A DNA stretch of 64,000 bases from Hypericum androsaemum (taxonomy: Eukaryota > Streptophyta > Magnoliopsida > Malpighiales > Hypericaceae). Shown one piece after another: positions 39,223 through 51,814 of the stretch. The notes beneath the pieces were generated by a model. That model searched no databases, had not been told where the DNA came from, and saw only the letters and a list, made by a program, of their open reading frames with translations. The position numbers were made by a program, and so were the translations under genes. Where the stretch lies: the NCBI GenBank assembly GCA_963995505.1, contig OZ023182.1:19485619-19549618 (forward strand). Direction: 5' to 3'. How positions within the stretch are numbered: the first letter of the stretch is position 1; each line of letters starts with the position of its first letter.

Positions 39223-42200
39223 ATGAATGCTAGTAGACAAAAAGCGGCTCATCAAGAATCGGGTAAATCATTCTCTGAGATTGAGAACGAGTCTATCTTA
39301 ATCTCAACTTTCAAGCTTAAAAAGAACAGCAGAGTAGCTCGTCATGGAAAGAAGGATCAAAAGTCGAAATCTTATCTTAAAAAGATGGCTAGCCACTCAA
39401 ATAGGACGAATGGAAAATATGCTGCTCGAAAATTGATTGGTCAAAAATATTTACGAAAGCAACATTGTGGGAAGCTCTTGAAGAAGAAAGATTCTGAAGA
39501 TCCACAAGGCAGAAGTTCTCCTGTCTTTGGCTTTGTGGGGAATGATGACAATGCAGATGGAACTATTCCAACTAAAAAGCAAAATAATAAGAAAAGGAGA
39601 AGGCCAGAGCATAAAGTAGAGTCTGATGAACCATCACGCTTGCAAAGGAGATCAAAGTACTTGCTGATTAAGATGAAGCTGGAGCAGAACCTTATTGATG
39701 CATATTCTGGTGAGGGCTGGAAAGGTCAAAGGTCAGAAAGCAGCTACATGAATCTTCATCTGGAACATGTCAATGTTATTTGCTTTTTATTTTGTAGAGT
39801 AAAAACAGAAAAGTTCGATTGTTAATCTGTTGAAATTTAATTTTTACTAACTGTTCATTTATCATCAATCCTCCAGAAACTGATAGCTGTTTCGATCATA
39901 AAATTCTTAATGTTAGTTCGTTCTCGTAGAATTTGGTAGCAGCTTCAGATTACGTGAAGTTATTTATTAAATCTTGTCAGGGTGCATGCCACGTTCCTTC
40001 TTTTTGACCAAAATGGAGAATATTAATGGATCAGAAGATTAACATAGGCCCATCACCTTGAACTACTCGGTCTGTCTATTGTTTCTGAAAAACACAGAGA
40101 CTCAAACTCTGTATGGGTTTGTTCCAGGTGCTATAATAAATTAGTGTCCTTTGTTTTCCAGTGTTATGAAGTATTTGGTATAATTTTTGAACTCTGGAAT
40201 GGAGTTTGGAACTCAAGCATGCTTCATGTTAAATTTGATGTGACACTGTTGAGCATTTTATGTGAGTTGCGACAGTATAGATCCCCACATGAGGTGTCGG
40301 GAAAGAATTGCATAGTGAAGATGCTTGAGACGCTTTCTTTTAGAAGCTTTATCTAAAATGTGAAGGTGATAATGCAGGGACATTAAAAGCTTTTCTTATA
40401 CTAACCCGTTTTATGAAATTCTGCTGTAGTCGAGAGAAGATCAAGCCAGAAACGGAACTAATGAGGGCTAAGAAGCAGATCCTGAAGTGTAAACTTGGCT
40501 TGCGTGATGTGATTCGGCAGCTGGATTCACTCAGTACAATAGGACGCATTGAAGACTCATTTATGTATCCAGATGGTTCTGTCTCTCATGAACATGTAAG
40601 TAATCGGTATCATTTGTGAGATTTTTCATACAATTTCTAAAGAAGAACGAACTCGTGAACATATTGCCATTTTGATTTTCAATAAGCTTCTTTTGTCTTT
40701 TGTTTTGTGAATGAGAAGAAAATTATACTGTAACTCCTCATATTTTGAGCATGGGAAGCAAAGTTTACTGGTCCTTTTATTTTGCCATCAGAAAGTTGTT
40801 AGATGTCATAGCACATACGTTTATTCTTTCAACCTATTATGGAAAAGCAAAGGTTTGCATCATTATCAAACAGTAACTGTTAACATGATTTGTTCATGAG
40901 TTGGAAGGACCATTGAAAGTGGCCAACTTATGCCAACATATCGGAAACCTTTTAGTTCTGCATTTTTGCGTTCTTGAAATCTTATGTTAAGCTCTTGTCT
41001 GATAGTGTTCTATTTTCCCAGATATTTTGTGCAAAGTGTAAATTGAATGAAGTCTTCCCGGATAATGATATTGTTCTCTGTGATGGAAGATGCAATTGTG
41101 CCTTCCACCAAAAGTGTCTTGACCCTCCTCTGAGGACCGAAAATAGTAAGTTGCTACAGGTCTTCTCATATTGAATCCTTTGTACCATGCTATTGACTAA
41201 GTTTTCTGATTGATTGTTTGCTGCGTCTCGTATCCCATGGTTGCAGTACCTCCTGGAGATCAAGGTTGGTTATGCAAATTTTGTGAAAGTAGAATTGAGA
41301 TCATAGACAGTATAAATGCACACCTGGGGACTCAATTCTCATTGAACAGCGATTGGGAGGTATATATCCTCTACAGCATTTTTTTGTTTGCAAAAGGAAC
41401 AGTACTTGATTTTCTGCTCTATTTTGTGAAAGTAAGAGTCTGTTATTTATGAAAGGATATATTCAGAGATGAAGCAGCTTACCCCGATGGTCAAAACAAA
41501 CTGTTTAGCCCCGAAGAAGATTGGCCATCTGATGATTCTGAGGATGATGACTATGATCCTGAAAGAAGGGAAAACAACATCAGTGGAGCAGGCACTGATG
41601 ACGATGTATCTGATGACCCTAGCAGTTCAACGAGCTTGGGCTGGTTTTCAGACGCTGACGCGAGTTCAGAGGGTGTAAATTGCAGTGCAGAACACGAGAA
41701 ACTGAAAGGCACATCTGTTAGTAACAATGCAGATGATGCAACTAGTGAGGGGGAAATTCAGGTCAGACGTAGACAGCGAACAACTGTTGATTACAAGAAG
41801 TTGTACAATGTGAGTGTCTCCCTTCCCCTCGATATAAAACATTGAAAATGATAATTTGTGTAAGATTTTTGTTCTCTGAAATAGTAGGCGACACGTAAAC
41901 ATAAGTTTCTTGACATTCATGAAAGGAGTGCAGTTTTAAATGTTATTTTTTTATTTTTTTAGAATTAATGATTTTTTTAGTCATCCATTTTGAGCAATAA
42001 AACCTAGGATACATGTCCCCATTTAATCGAGAAATTTAGGATGCTTTTTGTGCATGCTTCCATGTAGTTGTGCCTCTGTCTGTACTTTAAAAGCTACTTC
42101 TGACTTCTGTTTTGCTATCCCTAGGAGATGTTCGGGAAGGATGTTCTTTCACAGGAGCAATTAAGTGAAGATGAAGATTGGGGTCCTCGCAAAAGAAAAC

Positions 42201-44073
42201 GGAAAGAAAAGGAGTCTGATGCAGCCACCATGATAACAACTCTGCACAAAAGTGATGATAGTAACGAAAAAAGAGTCGACAATGCAGAAACGGAGGGAGA
42301 CATTTCTCAGCTGCAAATTAGAAGATCTTTATTCAGATTTCCTTCCTTTGCAATTGAGGTGCTTATATTTCTCTCTTGTATACCTTATGGTGGTGTATAT
42401 CTTTCGGTCTGCTCTGATATTGAGAAGTGTTTTCTCTTAGATATGCTCATTTCTTCTTTCAATTGCTTCTGTTTTATCAGAAACTTCGGCAAGTGTTCAC
42501 AGAAAATGAACTTCCGTCTAGAAAGATAAAAGAGAACCTTGCAAAAGAATTGGGTCTTGAGCCTGGGAAGGTAATGACTTGAGTTGTTAGCTGAATTGTG
42601 AGTTAAGAATCAGTTATGAAAAGAAATTTTGTGGAAGCACCAATTTTAAGTTCTTGAAGCTTGTGGACAGGTTAGCAAGTGGTTCAAGAATTCCCGTTAC
42701 TTGGCACTGAAATCTAGAAAGGTGAGCTTACTTGCTTCCCTTGTTTATATTATGAGTGAAAAATAATTGGGATCATTGATTAGAGATTATTAAGTTCAAT
42801 TCGACTTTATCTTTGACGTCTTGTGCTACAGACAGTTAGAGCGAAAGGATTTTTCAATTCAAGTCCCAGCACTCCGGGAAAAATTAGATATAATGATAGC
42901 ACTGATGAAGCTTCTGCTCTTGCACCAACAAAAGATGCCTCAACCGAAGGTGGGGTACTTACTCTTAAGAAAATGAAAAACGCCATTCAAAAGAAGGCAC
43001 AGTCGACTACCTACTCATTGAAGAAAAGCAGACAAAAAGAAGCTCCATCATGTGACTTCAGATTAAGCAAGGTTTTTACAAACCCATTATGTATTTCTTT
43101 CACTTGGTTTTGCTTAATCCTTGCTCTGATCTTGAGTTTCTTGACTCTTTTCTTCTCTTATACCCGTCTACCTGAAAGTCCTTGCTACCCCTTGCATTCT
43201 GCTTTGACTGATTTGTAGTTCATGCTTGACTGTAGTTTCCGATCCGCTGAAGCATCTTAATCACAGTCCTTAAATGAAACTTGTTTGGCCAAGTTCCGTT
43301 AGATGGCCCTACCATCGATTGCCTTCTTTCTAAACATTGGAGAATTTCGGTCTGTTTGAGCTCTGTGCTTCTGGTAGCCTGAAGTGTTTTCTGCTCATCT
43401 CTGTCAATGTGTTCCTTTATCTCTCGCCTTTCTGATGACTGGCTTCTTATCACTTGAAATGACTTGCTTTTTTTTAGATAATGGGGTTAGTTTTGGTGAT
43501 CATGAAACTGTAAGAAATTTATTCTCCTAGTTCACAGCTTTATCCTCCTGGAGCACAAACAAATTCCAAATTCCAAATTCCCCATCCTCTTTGATCAGAA
43601 AATAATCAATTATATTGAAAAGCCCCATCATCATTTCGGTGAGATCTCGTGCGCAAGGACAAATGGGATGTCAATAACAAACTAGGATGACCAGTACACT
43701 TGTGACGGTCACTTGTGGCGCTTTTTCTTGCCTTTTCCTTCCTTTTCCTTTCTTTTTCTTGCCTTGGTTGGCGTTACTTGATACTTTCTGTTTTCATCAG
43801 ATTGGAATGCAGCACAGTGATGATGTGAGCTTGAAGAAGCTGCTCAAATCAACAACAGGGAAGAGTAGGCTGGACAAACCGGTTCCGTTTAAGGCCTCCC
43901 AACTGGCCGAGGCCGAATTGGAGAGGGTTTGCAGAGCAAAGGATAGACTAGAGACACTGAGGCAGGCCCTAATTGCTATAGAGAATATCAAAGCTAGGAA
44001 GTCGAACAGGAGCAATTTGCTTGAGCAACGTGTTATTTTTGTTCCAGTTGCAGTGCTGAGGGAAAAAAATTGA
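39223..44073 (+). CDS. PHD-finger homeodomain protein (HAT3.1/PRH type)
   Basis: Ten coding exons: 39223-39731, 40430-40595, 41022-41145, 41247-41359, 41456-41809, 42125-42358, 42481-42570, 42671-42721, 42832-43071 and 43801-44073. They total 2154 bp, 717 residues. The N-terminal ~150 residues are Lys/Arg-rich (KKRRRPEHK). Then comes the family block [17 protein letters not shown], and a PHD finger at about 228-279 (CAKC...[13 protein letters not shown]...WLCKFC), a histone-tail reader. An acidic region follows ([17 protein letters not shown]), then a divergent homeodomain at about 488-547 ([20 protein letters not shown], then [10 protein letters not shown]). The third helix has WFKN where most homeodomains have WFQN, as in this family. 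A Lys-rich tail and coiled C-terminus ([24 protein letters not shown]) end the protein. Expected in the nucleus as a DNA/chromatin-binding regulator. Confidence 0.92.
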
Positions 44074-44827
44074 ACACTTGCTGGTTTGTCTGTATCCGGT
44101 TCGGCCCTAGTTAGTGAATCCTAATTGGCAATACCATTTGGCTCTGGAGAAATCAGCATGATCATCATGGCAGTCGAGGTAACGGCGACCCAGCTACTGC
44201 CTTTCTTGTGGCCCAAGTTTTGGTTTCTTCAGGTTCATTGAGGTCCTCAACCCGATGTCTGGCCTCCACCGTTTCTAGTCACGCAATGGACTACGAGATG
44301 GCTCGATGGCTTGGTGAGAAGAATCTCTTCTCAACTAACATGTAATTGTGACATATATTGGTTACAACTTGAGGAATGTGTATCCAAGGCTTCATATTGA
44401 AAACTAAAGCTGCAAACCTTGTCAATTTTTTTCTGCTTGGTCTATGCTTGTTACTTCAACACATGCTTTGTGATACCATTTACATTGCAGATACAAAGTT
44501 GATTGCTCCTCTCTTTAGATTAGACGAGCCATCGACTTAATCATAACCGAGAACCAAGTGATTATCTCTTCGTTTACGTTATATATGACATTGTAATCAC
44601 AGAACTGATTCTAAATTGCCACTAATGGTGGCAGGTAAGCCATAAAAAGTAAGCACAGACCTGCAGAAGCCACCCTACACTTGCTGGAAAATATGGCTAA
44701 AATGATTCATAAGTACATCTTGCTTCTTTACCACCTTCCTCTAACAGAAGGGTAAAAGATAAGAAATCCTCGGGATTGCAGATTCTCATGAATATGCATG
44801 GCAACGGTATTAATGCAGGAAAGGAAT
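44074..44827. other. Converging 3' regions of the two PHD genes
   Basis: About 750 bp between the facing stop codons. No frame of interest and no structural RNA was recognised. Confidence 0.5.
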
Positions 44828-47800
44828 TCATTTTGCTCGAGTTCTCTTTCGAACATATACATATCTGATATCCTTTCTACTACTGGTGCGGTCATTTTCG
44901 CTGTCGAATGAATCGCGAAGCACGGAACTGTCCTTGCTGCAAAACGAGACAGAGTTCTTTGCATGGGCAAGTTGTTGCTGATCAGCAGCTAAACGAGGCC
45001 TCGCCTGCAGGAAATGTCGCAAATTCAATCTCAAAAGCTGGATAAAATCAAAGGGCGCTCTGCAGAAACATAACTCCAGTTCTAAGAACTACTTCAAGTT
45101 AATATGCGAACAGTTCTATTGACAAGGTGAAAATCAAGATCACGTGGAAATTCTACAAACTTAACAAATCGTTTCTTAAGTTGCATTTCTTCAATCTTAA
45201 TATCTCAGAAAAAAATCTATCAGCCTTCAGATGGCCTAAACTTACACGGGAGCTATAGAAAGTTGAGAATCTACAAACTTACTTGGGCGCTATAGAAAGT
45301 TGAGAAATCCATTTCCAGAGGCTCACCAATGGCATCAAAGTCACTGAAAACAAGCAAAGGAAATAAGCCAAATTAAAAATCAGCAATAAGAGAAGGTAAT
45401 TCAGTGATTTCCCTGAGCTCCACTTGTATAATGGATCCAAGATACTAATTCTCCGCATCTTTGACATAAACCAACTTGAAATTCAGGATAACTTCTATCA
45501 ATTGGCTGGCGTACAATAGCACGAGAGTTTAACATATTGACACAACCCACTGTAAGTAAAAGACATGTTACCTAAAACAAACTCTCACAAGCATTTCCAC
45601 GAAAAATTCCAACTTAATACAGCAATTAGTCTCTCTTAGCCGTATGACAAGAAATTAATTTTCATATGCCTATCAAATTATGCATCCCCCCTCTAATCTC
45701 CTTCACAAATCAAGAATGCAAGGCAGGCAAAGTAATTTTTTACCATATGGCAATGAGAATAACAAGTAATGCATCAGAGTAGAGTAGAATCCAACCAGAT
45801 GTCAAAACTTACCAAATTTTACATACAAGTATTAGTTAGACATCCTCATGAACTCTGAAAGTTACCAACTTGGCAGAAACGAAATTCTAATGTGTTTTGG
45901 AGTTGAAAATATGGGGTCTACACATACTTCCATTCAAAACCATGAGCTAATCAAAGCAAAAAAAAAAAACTTCTCCTCCATTACATTTCCTACCATTTTG
46001 AGAACATCCCTAAAGTAGCCAAGCAGATGTTTATTCGTGGCATGTATTGAGCGTATCTTGGTTGTTAACATAGAGAACCTAGAAAAAGCTCAAAAAGCCT
46101 TTCTCAAAATTTCATTTACTTCATATTATGTGATGTTGCGATTTTTTTATGGGGGCTACATAACATTCTCAGGTTTGCTTCAGCAGGATGGGGATTCCTG
46201 AAATCTATCATTGTTAAGATAAAACTTTATTGATAAAACACTTAAAGGATGTACCATATATATAAAGTAGCATATTTACGTGACTGTAAAAATGCATGAA
46301 ACCTAAAACACCACCAGAAAAACGACCAACCGTGAAGATAAGAGCCTATACCTACTGTCTACCATGACACTAGGCAAATCACTCCACTAAATAGCAAAAA
46401 GAACTACATTCTCTATGCAACAGTGGTCTTGGCAGCCACAAAAGATGCTCTAAATCCAACTCCGCCCACACATTCCTCCTAATAGACAGCATAAGTCAAG
46501 TGTCTTCTTATTCTTCGCTAAACAGAAGCAGATGCAATAGAAGTTAGTCACAGAGCGACCTTTTGCTTCCTAAAAACTTGAGAAGTCTTATCAATGTCCT
46601 CTAATAATTTCATCTGACATAATTCAGCAAATCAGATCATTTCATTTACTGGGAAAAAGAGAAGACTTCATGCATAATACAAATTTTAGTTGGCGCTATC
46701 CAATATCAATGGTGTGCCATATCATCATCTCTTCTCTATGTTTGTATTATAGGAAACAGCATATATCAGTAATTATCTCTCGACACTATCATAAACTACT
46801 TCTCATAGTCTTGAGAGTTTTCCAGCTAGTCTTAGGACATTGTGGGATACACAGACCACGGAACTTTCTCATTATGTATGGTATAAATGCTTCAACCTTA
46901 TAATCAAGTTTCCAACTTACCGCTATATCCTTAACATCAAGAACTTTCCAAGGAAAAAAAAAAGACAGCATAGTGCAAGAAACTTACTCGCTTACAGGGC
47001 CAAACCAGTCTGGAACATCAACTTGAAAATCTTTTCCAACTCGAACATCACTCCTATATGGTTTCTTGTCTCTCAACATTAACGCTATAGGACCTGATTC
47101 GGTGGTGGAAAAGGAATTTCTGTTTCTCCGCTTTGCACTGATGATGCTAGTCGACTTTCTGGAACCTGACTTCTTAAGACTTTGGGGCTTTGTTGTTCGA
47201 CATGAAAGGCACAACCACTCATCAACTGGTAAATCCTTTATTCGAAGATAACAGCAAGATAAGTGAAATGCCCCCTCACATTGATCACATATAAGCATCT
47301 TGTGAGTAAATGATGTACGGGAACAAGCTTTGCATGACCGAGTACGACTTTTGCAATAGCTAAAACCAATGTCTTCAGGAGAAGAAAATTGATTTTTTCT
47401 GGGTTGAGCGTGTCCAGCCGCTCCATGCTTTCTAAGTATAGAGATGCAAAGATCTTTCTCCGCTATTTCCTCCACGATTGCATTTTCAAGAATAACACTA
47501 GATGAAGAGCATTCACATGTACCATCCATTTCACTCCTTGTAGATGCTGAAACAAATCCCACATTGGATCTCGATGAAGAGCAACAGTCATCTAAACTCT
47601 CAACCTCAATGGTCTTCTGCCCTACTTTTTCGACAAATCCATCAAAACCAAGATCTACCATACCCGAAATATAATTATGAGATTCCAACTTCGAATCATT
47701 TGGCTCTCTGGTGCATACTGAATTAGGTGTAGCTGACGGTTCTCCTGCTTCAACATTGTGAACATATGCAGTTTCTACATCTCGGTCTTTTACTGCAAGT

Positions 47801-48123
47801 GGAGGAGCACAAAAAATTACAGAAGGAGAACTTTCTCTGCTTCTGGTTGCACTTTCAAGGAACCCCTTTGAGGCGATGGCATGAACAGTCAAATGTAATT
47901 TCTGTCGTTTGTAAACAAGAATGGTCTTCCGTCGCTTGTAAACAAGAATGGCCTTCCGTCGCTTGTAAACCAGAATGGGCGTATTATCCGATAACAAACT
48001 CCTACTAGATTGAGGAGGACCGGAGCGAAAGCTATTAGGACAATCAGCATTATCTCTTTTCTTTGAGACTGAAGCAGCTCTTGCATAGCACTTGTCAAAC
48101 TGTTTATTATGTCTTGGACACAT
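44828..48123 (-). CDS. PHD-finger protein, 468 residues
   Basis: Exons on the minus strand: 48123-46988, 45343-45283 and 45037-44828, 1407 bp in all. The first exon starts exactly at ATG after a CAG acceptor, so an upstream untranslated (or coding) exon exists and the N-terminus is not proven. The one clear domain is a PHD zinc finger at about residues 264-308 (CKACSRTSFTHKMLICDQCE, then GAFHLSC, then WLCLSC), with the C4HC3 spacing. PHD fingers read histone H3 tails, so a nuclear chromatin role is likely; the target is unknown. Before it is a 3x9-residue basic repeat, ILVYKRRK(A/T), near residue 50. After it comes an NRNSF...GPIALMLRDKKPYRSDV block and VDVPDWFGPVSE. The last exon is basic and ends VYVRKRTRAK. 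I do not recognise a named orthologue. Confidence 0.85.
45250..45307. repeat. Tandem duplication of an exon/intron junction
   Basis: CTATAGAAAGTTGAGAA occurs at about 45253 and 45291. On the minus strand this duplicates the 3' end of exon 2 of the PHD gene together with its GTAAGT donor, giving two donors about 40 bp apart. Confidence 0.8.
47899..47979 (-). repeat. 27-bp coding minisatellite, three copies
   Basis: Three adjacent 27-bp units (47899-47925, 47926-47952, 47953-47979), the second and third nearly identical. In frame they encode ILVYKRRKA, ILVYKRRKT and ILVYKRQK-like units of the PHD-finger protein. Confidence 0.9.
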
Positions 48124-49631
48124 CTGAAACATTTCACCAAAAACAAACATCCGTTTCCCATGTCAGACACATCAAAAGAGGTTTAGGCTTGGACGGCACT
48201 CTATTTGCTTATTCACCTGAGTATGCTTTGAGGTTTACAAATAAATCCGAACTCTACCAGAACCCAATGCTAAACATTCTTTAAAAAATTTGGATCCTTC
48301 AGGTAGAAGTTCCTACAACTTGCAGCTTGCATGATGCTGACACCAATCTTTCAAAGACAACAAGTAGACATCTGTTATGAGGAACTTCAAAAACTTCACT
48401 TTTGAAAAAACTGCAAAGCATAAATAAACCACCATAAGAGCAAAACACTTCCTAGCTTTGCAAACATTTGACGGGATGCCGAGAAATTTATGCAATAACT
48501 AAGAGCAAAACAGTTTCTTGTCATTATGAATACAAATGTAAACAGACGGAGGTTTCAGCTATCTAGAACAGAATCAAATGACCACCAATGCTTGTCTTTC
48601 CATTCTACGCCACTAACAAATGCCAACTCTGATGAAAAGGTTGAATCGGCCAGGAGATGATCACCGCAAACTACCATCACTCCCCACAAGATTCCACAAC
48701 AGTGCCAGACCAATGCATGATGAATAAAATCATGTCCAAGATTTCCTTTTCAGCATAAACCACCACCACAACCAGATCTCCACTCTATGACATTTAAGAA
48801 ATCCTAACACTTCCCCCATCAATTCCACAGATAATTCTAAAGCTGTCTTAGAATCAAATCACCATTATCCAACCGCTAATAAGTGCATCAAGAGAAGAAC
48901 ATCAAGCAAGATTCAAAGCCAACCCACGAAATGGGGAAGATAGAACCCACAAAAAGTGGAAGATTCTGCTGATGCTATTACTGCATACTAATTATTTTTA
49001 TGAGAAACCATGAAGCTTTCTTTTGGGTAAGTGCACCAAGAGAAGAACATCAAACAAGATTGAAAGCCAACCCACCAAGTCTATGTGAACGTACAACATA
49101 AAACCCGCAAAAGGCTGACAGATTCTGCTGGTGGTGCCGATACTGTTTCCTAGAAATGATTGAAGGGGTGCTGTGGGAAATTGATATCCGCGCCTACAGA
49201 AGCAAATTAACAGATCCAAAAAGTGGGTTCAACGATTTCTTTCACCCACAGGATCTTGCAATTACAGAAAGACACGAGGACAAGCAATGCCCTAGCGGAT
49301 GACAACTATCCCTGAACCTCTTCTCAGCACCAAAATACCCAAATCTTGTCTAATCTCCGGAACGGGACAACCCATTGTTAAATGTTGAAGAAACCCATTT
49401 GGGACATTGCCTCTTATGTTTCAACAACCTATATAGCCAAATGCCATTCAACACTTGGCTTGTTGGGTATTAACCAAACCAGTCTACCCAACAGATTAAA
49501 AGTGTTTTAGCTATGAGGGTTTTCCAATTCCAACACTACAATCCACAATTTCCTGATTCTCCTACATGGGTTGGGTCCTATTGATAGATATTCCATGATC
49601 AAGTTCAACAACCAAATGAACATCACATGAT

Positions 49632-49672
<41 letters not shown>

Positions 49673-50843
49673 AAAGGCACACCCTGGATTGCATGTAAAA
49701 ATAATTCAAGACAGAGAAACTAAAGCATATAATAAAAGACAAAATCAATGTAAAGCATCAGAGGAAAAGATGTGTTAGTTACCGCACCAAAGGAGAATGA
49801 AAACTATGTGCCTCTTGTCCCCTACTCTCCTTGGAGTAGTTCACTTTTATGTTGTTTCTTGGGACTTGTGAGCCTTTTATACCTTCTTTGGGAAATTCCC
49901 ATGTCAAGGCAACGGGCAACCGGTTCCTTTTGAATTTCTTTTAATTTTCTTTTCTGAGTCATTTTTTTTAACGTATCTGAATAGCTAATCCAGGTTCGAG
50001 CTGACATGTTTTTTGGAAGGTGTCAAAGTTTTGTCGATAAATATTAAACAGTGCTGCATTTTCAAAAATTTTAACTCGAGACTTTTTCGTCAAATTAAAA
50101 CTTATTGGTACCTTTTTTTGTTGTTCAAGCTTATGATGGTTTACACCATGATTTCCCTCACAAAAAAGCTCTAAACTTATTTAATGTCTCATATGCTGGT
50201 ATTTATCAGGCTCCAACATCACTTTCTAGTTATGGATGATTGATCATTTCTTTATCTATATGAATTTTGACCTTATTACATACTCTCTTTTTTTTAGGGA
50301 ACTTATTATTACATACTGTTGGACAGGGGATTCTTCAATCCACCTGGCAGTTGGTTCGATGACCTGGACCGGTTATAAGATGAAATGTGGCATTCTCCCG
50401 AGGACATTGTCAGAAGTGATGCAGAGCTCCAAATATCTCAGATGGGATTGTAATATGTATAGACTGACTTTATTCAAGTAAATGTGATATTGGAAAGCTT
50501 TTTTTTTTTTTGCTGCCTCATTTTGCAGTCTACCAGTTGGAATCCAACAGTCAAATTATTCTCAAACTCATTTTCCCTCTTGTCAATAAACTTGAAGCAA
50601 AGATGATGTTTTCAGGCTTAATCATTAAGCTTATTACAATGGTGCGACCAAAAAGCCAAGTTCAAAGAGATTAATAATAAGTCCTAAAACGGCTCGAAAA
50701 GGCACCGGGAATTTGCATACTAGGAACTCAGAAGGATGGACTGCATTGCATCTATACGCAATATTGCATGAACAACTCAAGCAAGAAAGGTAGGGAAGAT
50801 TACATTGGTAAATTCAGTGTTCGAGTGGGTAGGACGGTACAAA
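48124..50843. other. Upstream/intron region of the PHD gene
   Basis: No exon is proven here. A tandem duplication of about 110 bp is seen (about 48881-48990 and 49029-49145, sharing AAGAGAAGAACATCAA and AGATTCTGCTG). It may be one long 5' intron, since the ATG exon begins right at an acceptor. A minus-strand GT donor (GGTGCGGTAACT, about 49780) is one candidate for the leader exon. Confidence 0.4.
49634..49669. repeat. (TC)n microsatellite
   Basis: Eighteen uninterrupted TC units upstream of the PHD gene. Confidence 0.95.
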
Positions 50844-51329
50844 TTAGTTCCAGCTCCGGCTCGGAATTTGGCTAGGTTGAATGAAGTTGACAGCACCGGT
50901 GCCCTTATCAGAAAGTTGACAATCTCTCTTTGGTTGGAACTTCTTTCTACTCACTGCATGAAACTCCACTATGTTTAGTTCTTTCGAGAAACAGAATTCG
51001 AGGCAATCCAGGAGGAGCCCGAATGTCAGTAAAGCTTTCAAGATTCTGCAGTTTCCAAGAGTGGCTAATGATCTCTCAACCTTGCTTGCTACACAAAGAG
51101 CCTCGAGGTTCGAGAGATGCTGCAACTTTTCTTGTAACCTTTCAAGCCAGAGCATTGAATCAGTATGATCTTCATTTGCATCTCCTCCCTGAACATATTT
51201 GCTCAAGTATTCAGATGGCACACAAATTCTGCCCAGTTGAGGTCTTCTAACTGCACAAGTACATATTCCCTGCAGATCATCCTCACACCCAAGATCAGTG
51301 CTAAAAGGACATTTCAAGATAACAGGCAA
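50844..51329 (-). CDS. Unrecognised 161-codon open frame, possibly an exon
   Basis: The minus-strand frame is open for about 161 codons and reads like protein: CEDDLQGICTCAVRRPQLGR, then VPSEYLSKYVQGGDANEDHT, then LQEKLQHLSNLEALCVASKV. It ends IPSRSWN. There is no ATG in the first half, so it would be a terminal exon joined to upstream exons (an AG acceptor, CCTTTTAG, is at about 51306), a short gene from an internal ATG, or a decayed piece. Upstream on the same strand are a TATA-like site and a GT donor near 51600. I do not recognise the family. It could be a separate gene or an upstream part of the locus ending at 44828. Confidence 0.35.
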   Translation of the reverse strand: MPVILKCPFSTDLGCEDDLQGICTCAVRRPQLGRICVPSEYLSKYVQGGDANEDHTDSMLWLERLQEKLQHLSNLEALCVASKVERSLATLGNCRILKALLTFGLLLDCLEFCFSKELNIVEFHAVSRKKFQPKRDCQLSDKGTGAVNFIQPSQIPSRSWN

Positions 51330-51798
51330 AGATATGGAATGATTCTTGCACTCAGTTCATTCCGGAAGTTCTCGCCCGTCTGCATATCGGGCTAAAGTTT
51401 GCACGGACTTTAATTTCGTCAACGTACCATGATTGCATTCTTAACAATGTTGATACTTTGTATAACTCAGTTTCAACATTGTTAGCATAAAGGTAGGATC
51501 TTTCCCAAACCACAAAAAAAAAATTGGTTTCTAGAATGGGCCATGTTCGGATTTTCAATGCAACAACAACTTAAGACTATGGGTTGGTGGATTTTCGAAA
51601 CTCACCGCCGCGACAATCGTTAAGTAATCTGGATTTTGTGTTGGGTTGGTAAAGGAAAGAAGCGTCTCGGCTCGGACAACGCCTTACGAGAGGGGTGGCT
51701 TCAATGGCAGTCGTAGCGGGATGGGTGGATCTCGCTCAGTACATGTTCGTCCCCTGCAATGTCTCCTCTGCTGATTTGGGATATTTGTTCTTCGGGTG

Positions 51799-51811
51799 TT
51801 TTATATTGCTT
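51799..51811 (-). promoter_or_regulatory. Probable TATA box on the minus strand
   Basis: CAATATAAAACACC reads on the minus strand, followed by a GC-richer, leader-like stretch down to a GT donor (GGCGGTGAGT) near 51600. It suggests a minus-strand transcript starting near 51775 that could feed the open frame at 50844-51329 or the PHD gene. Confidence 0.45.
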
Positions 51812-51814
51812 CGG

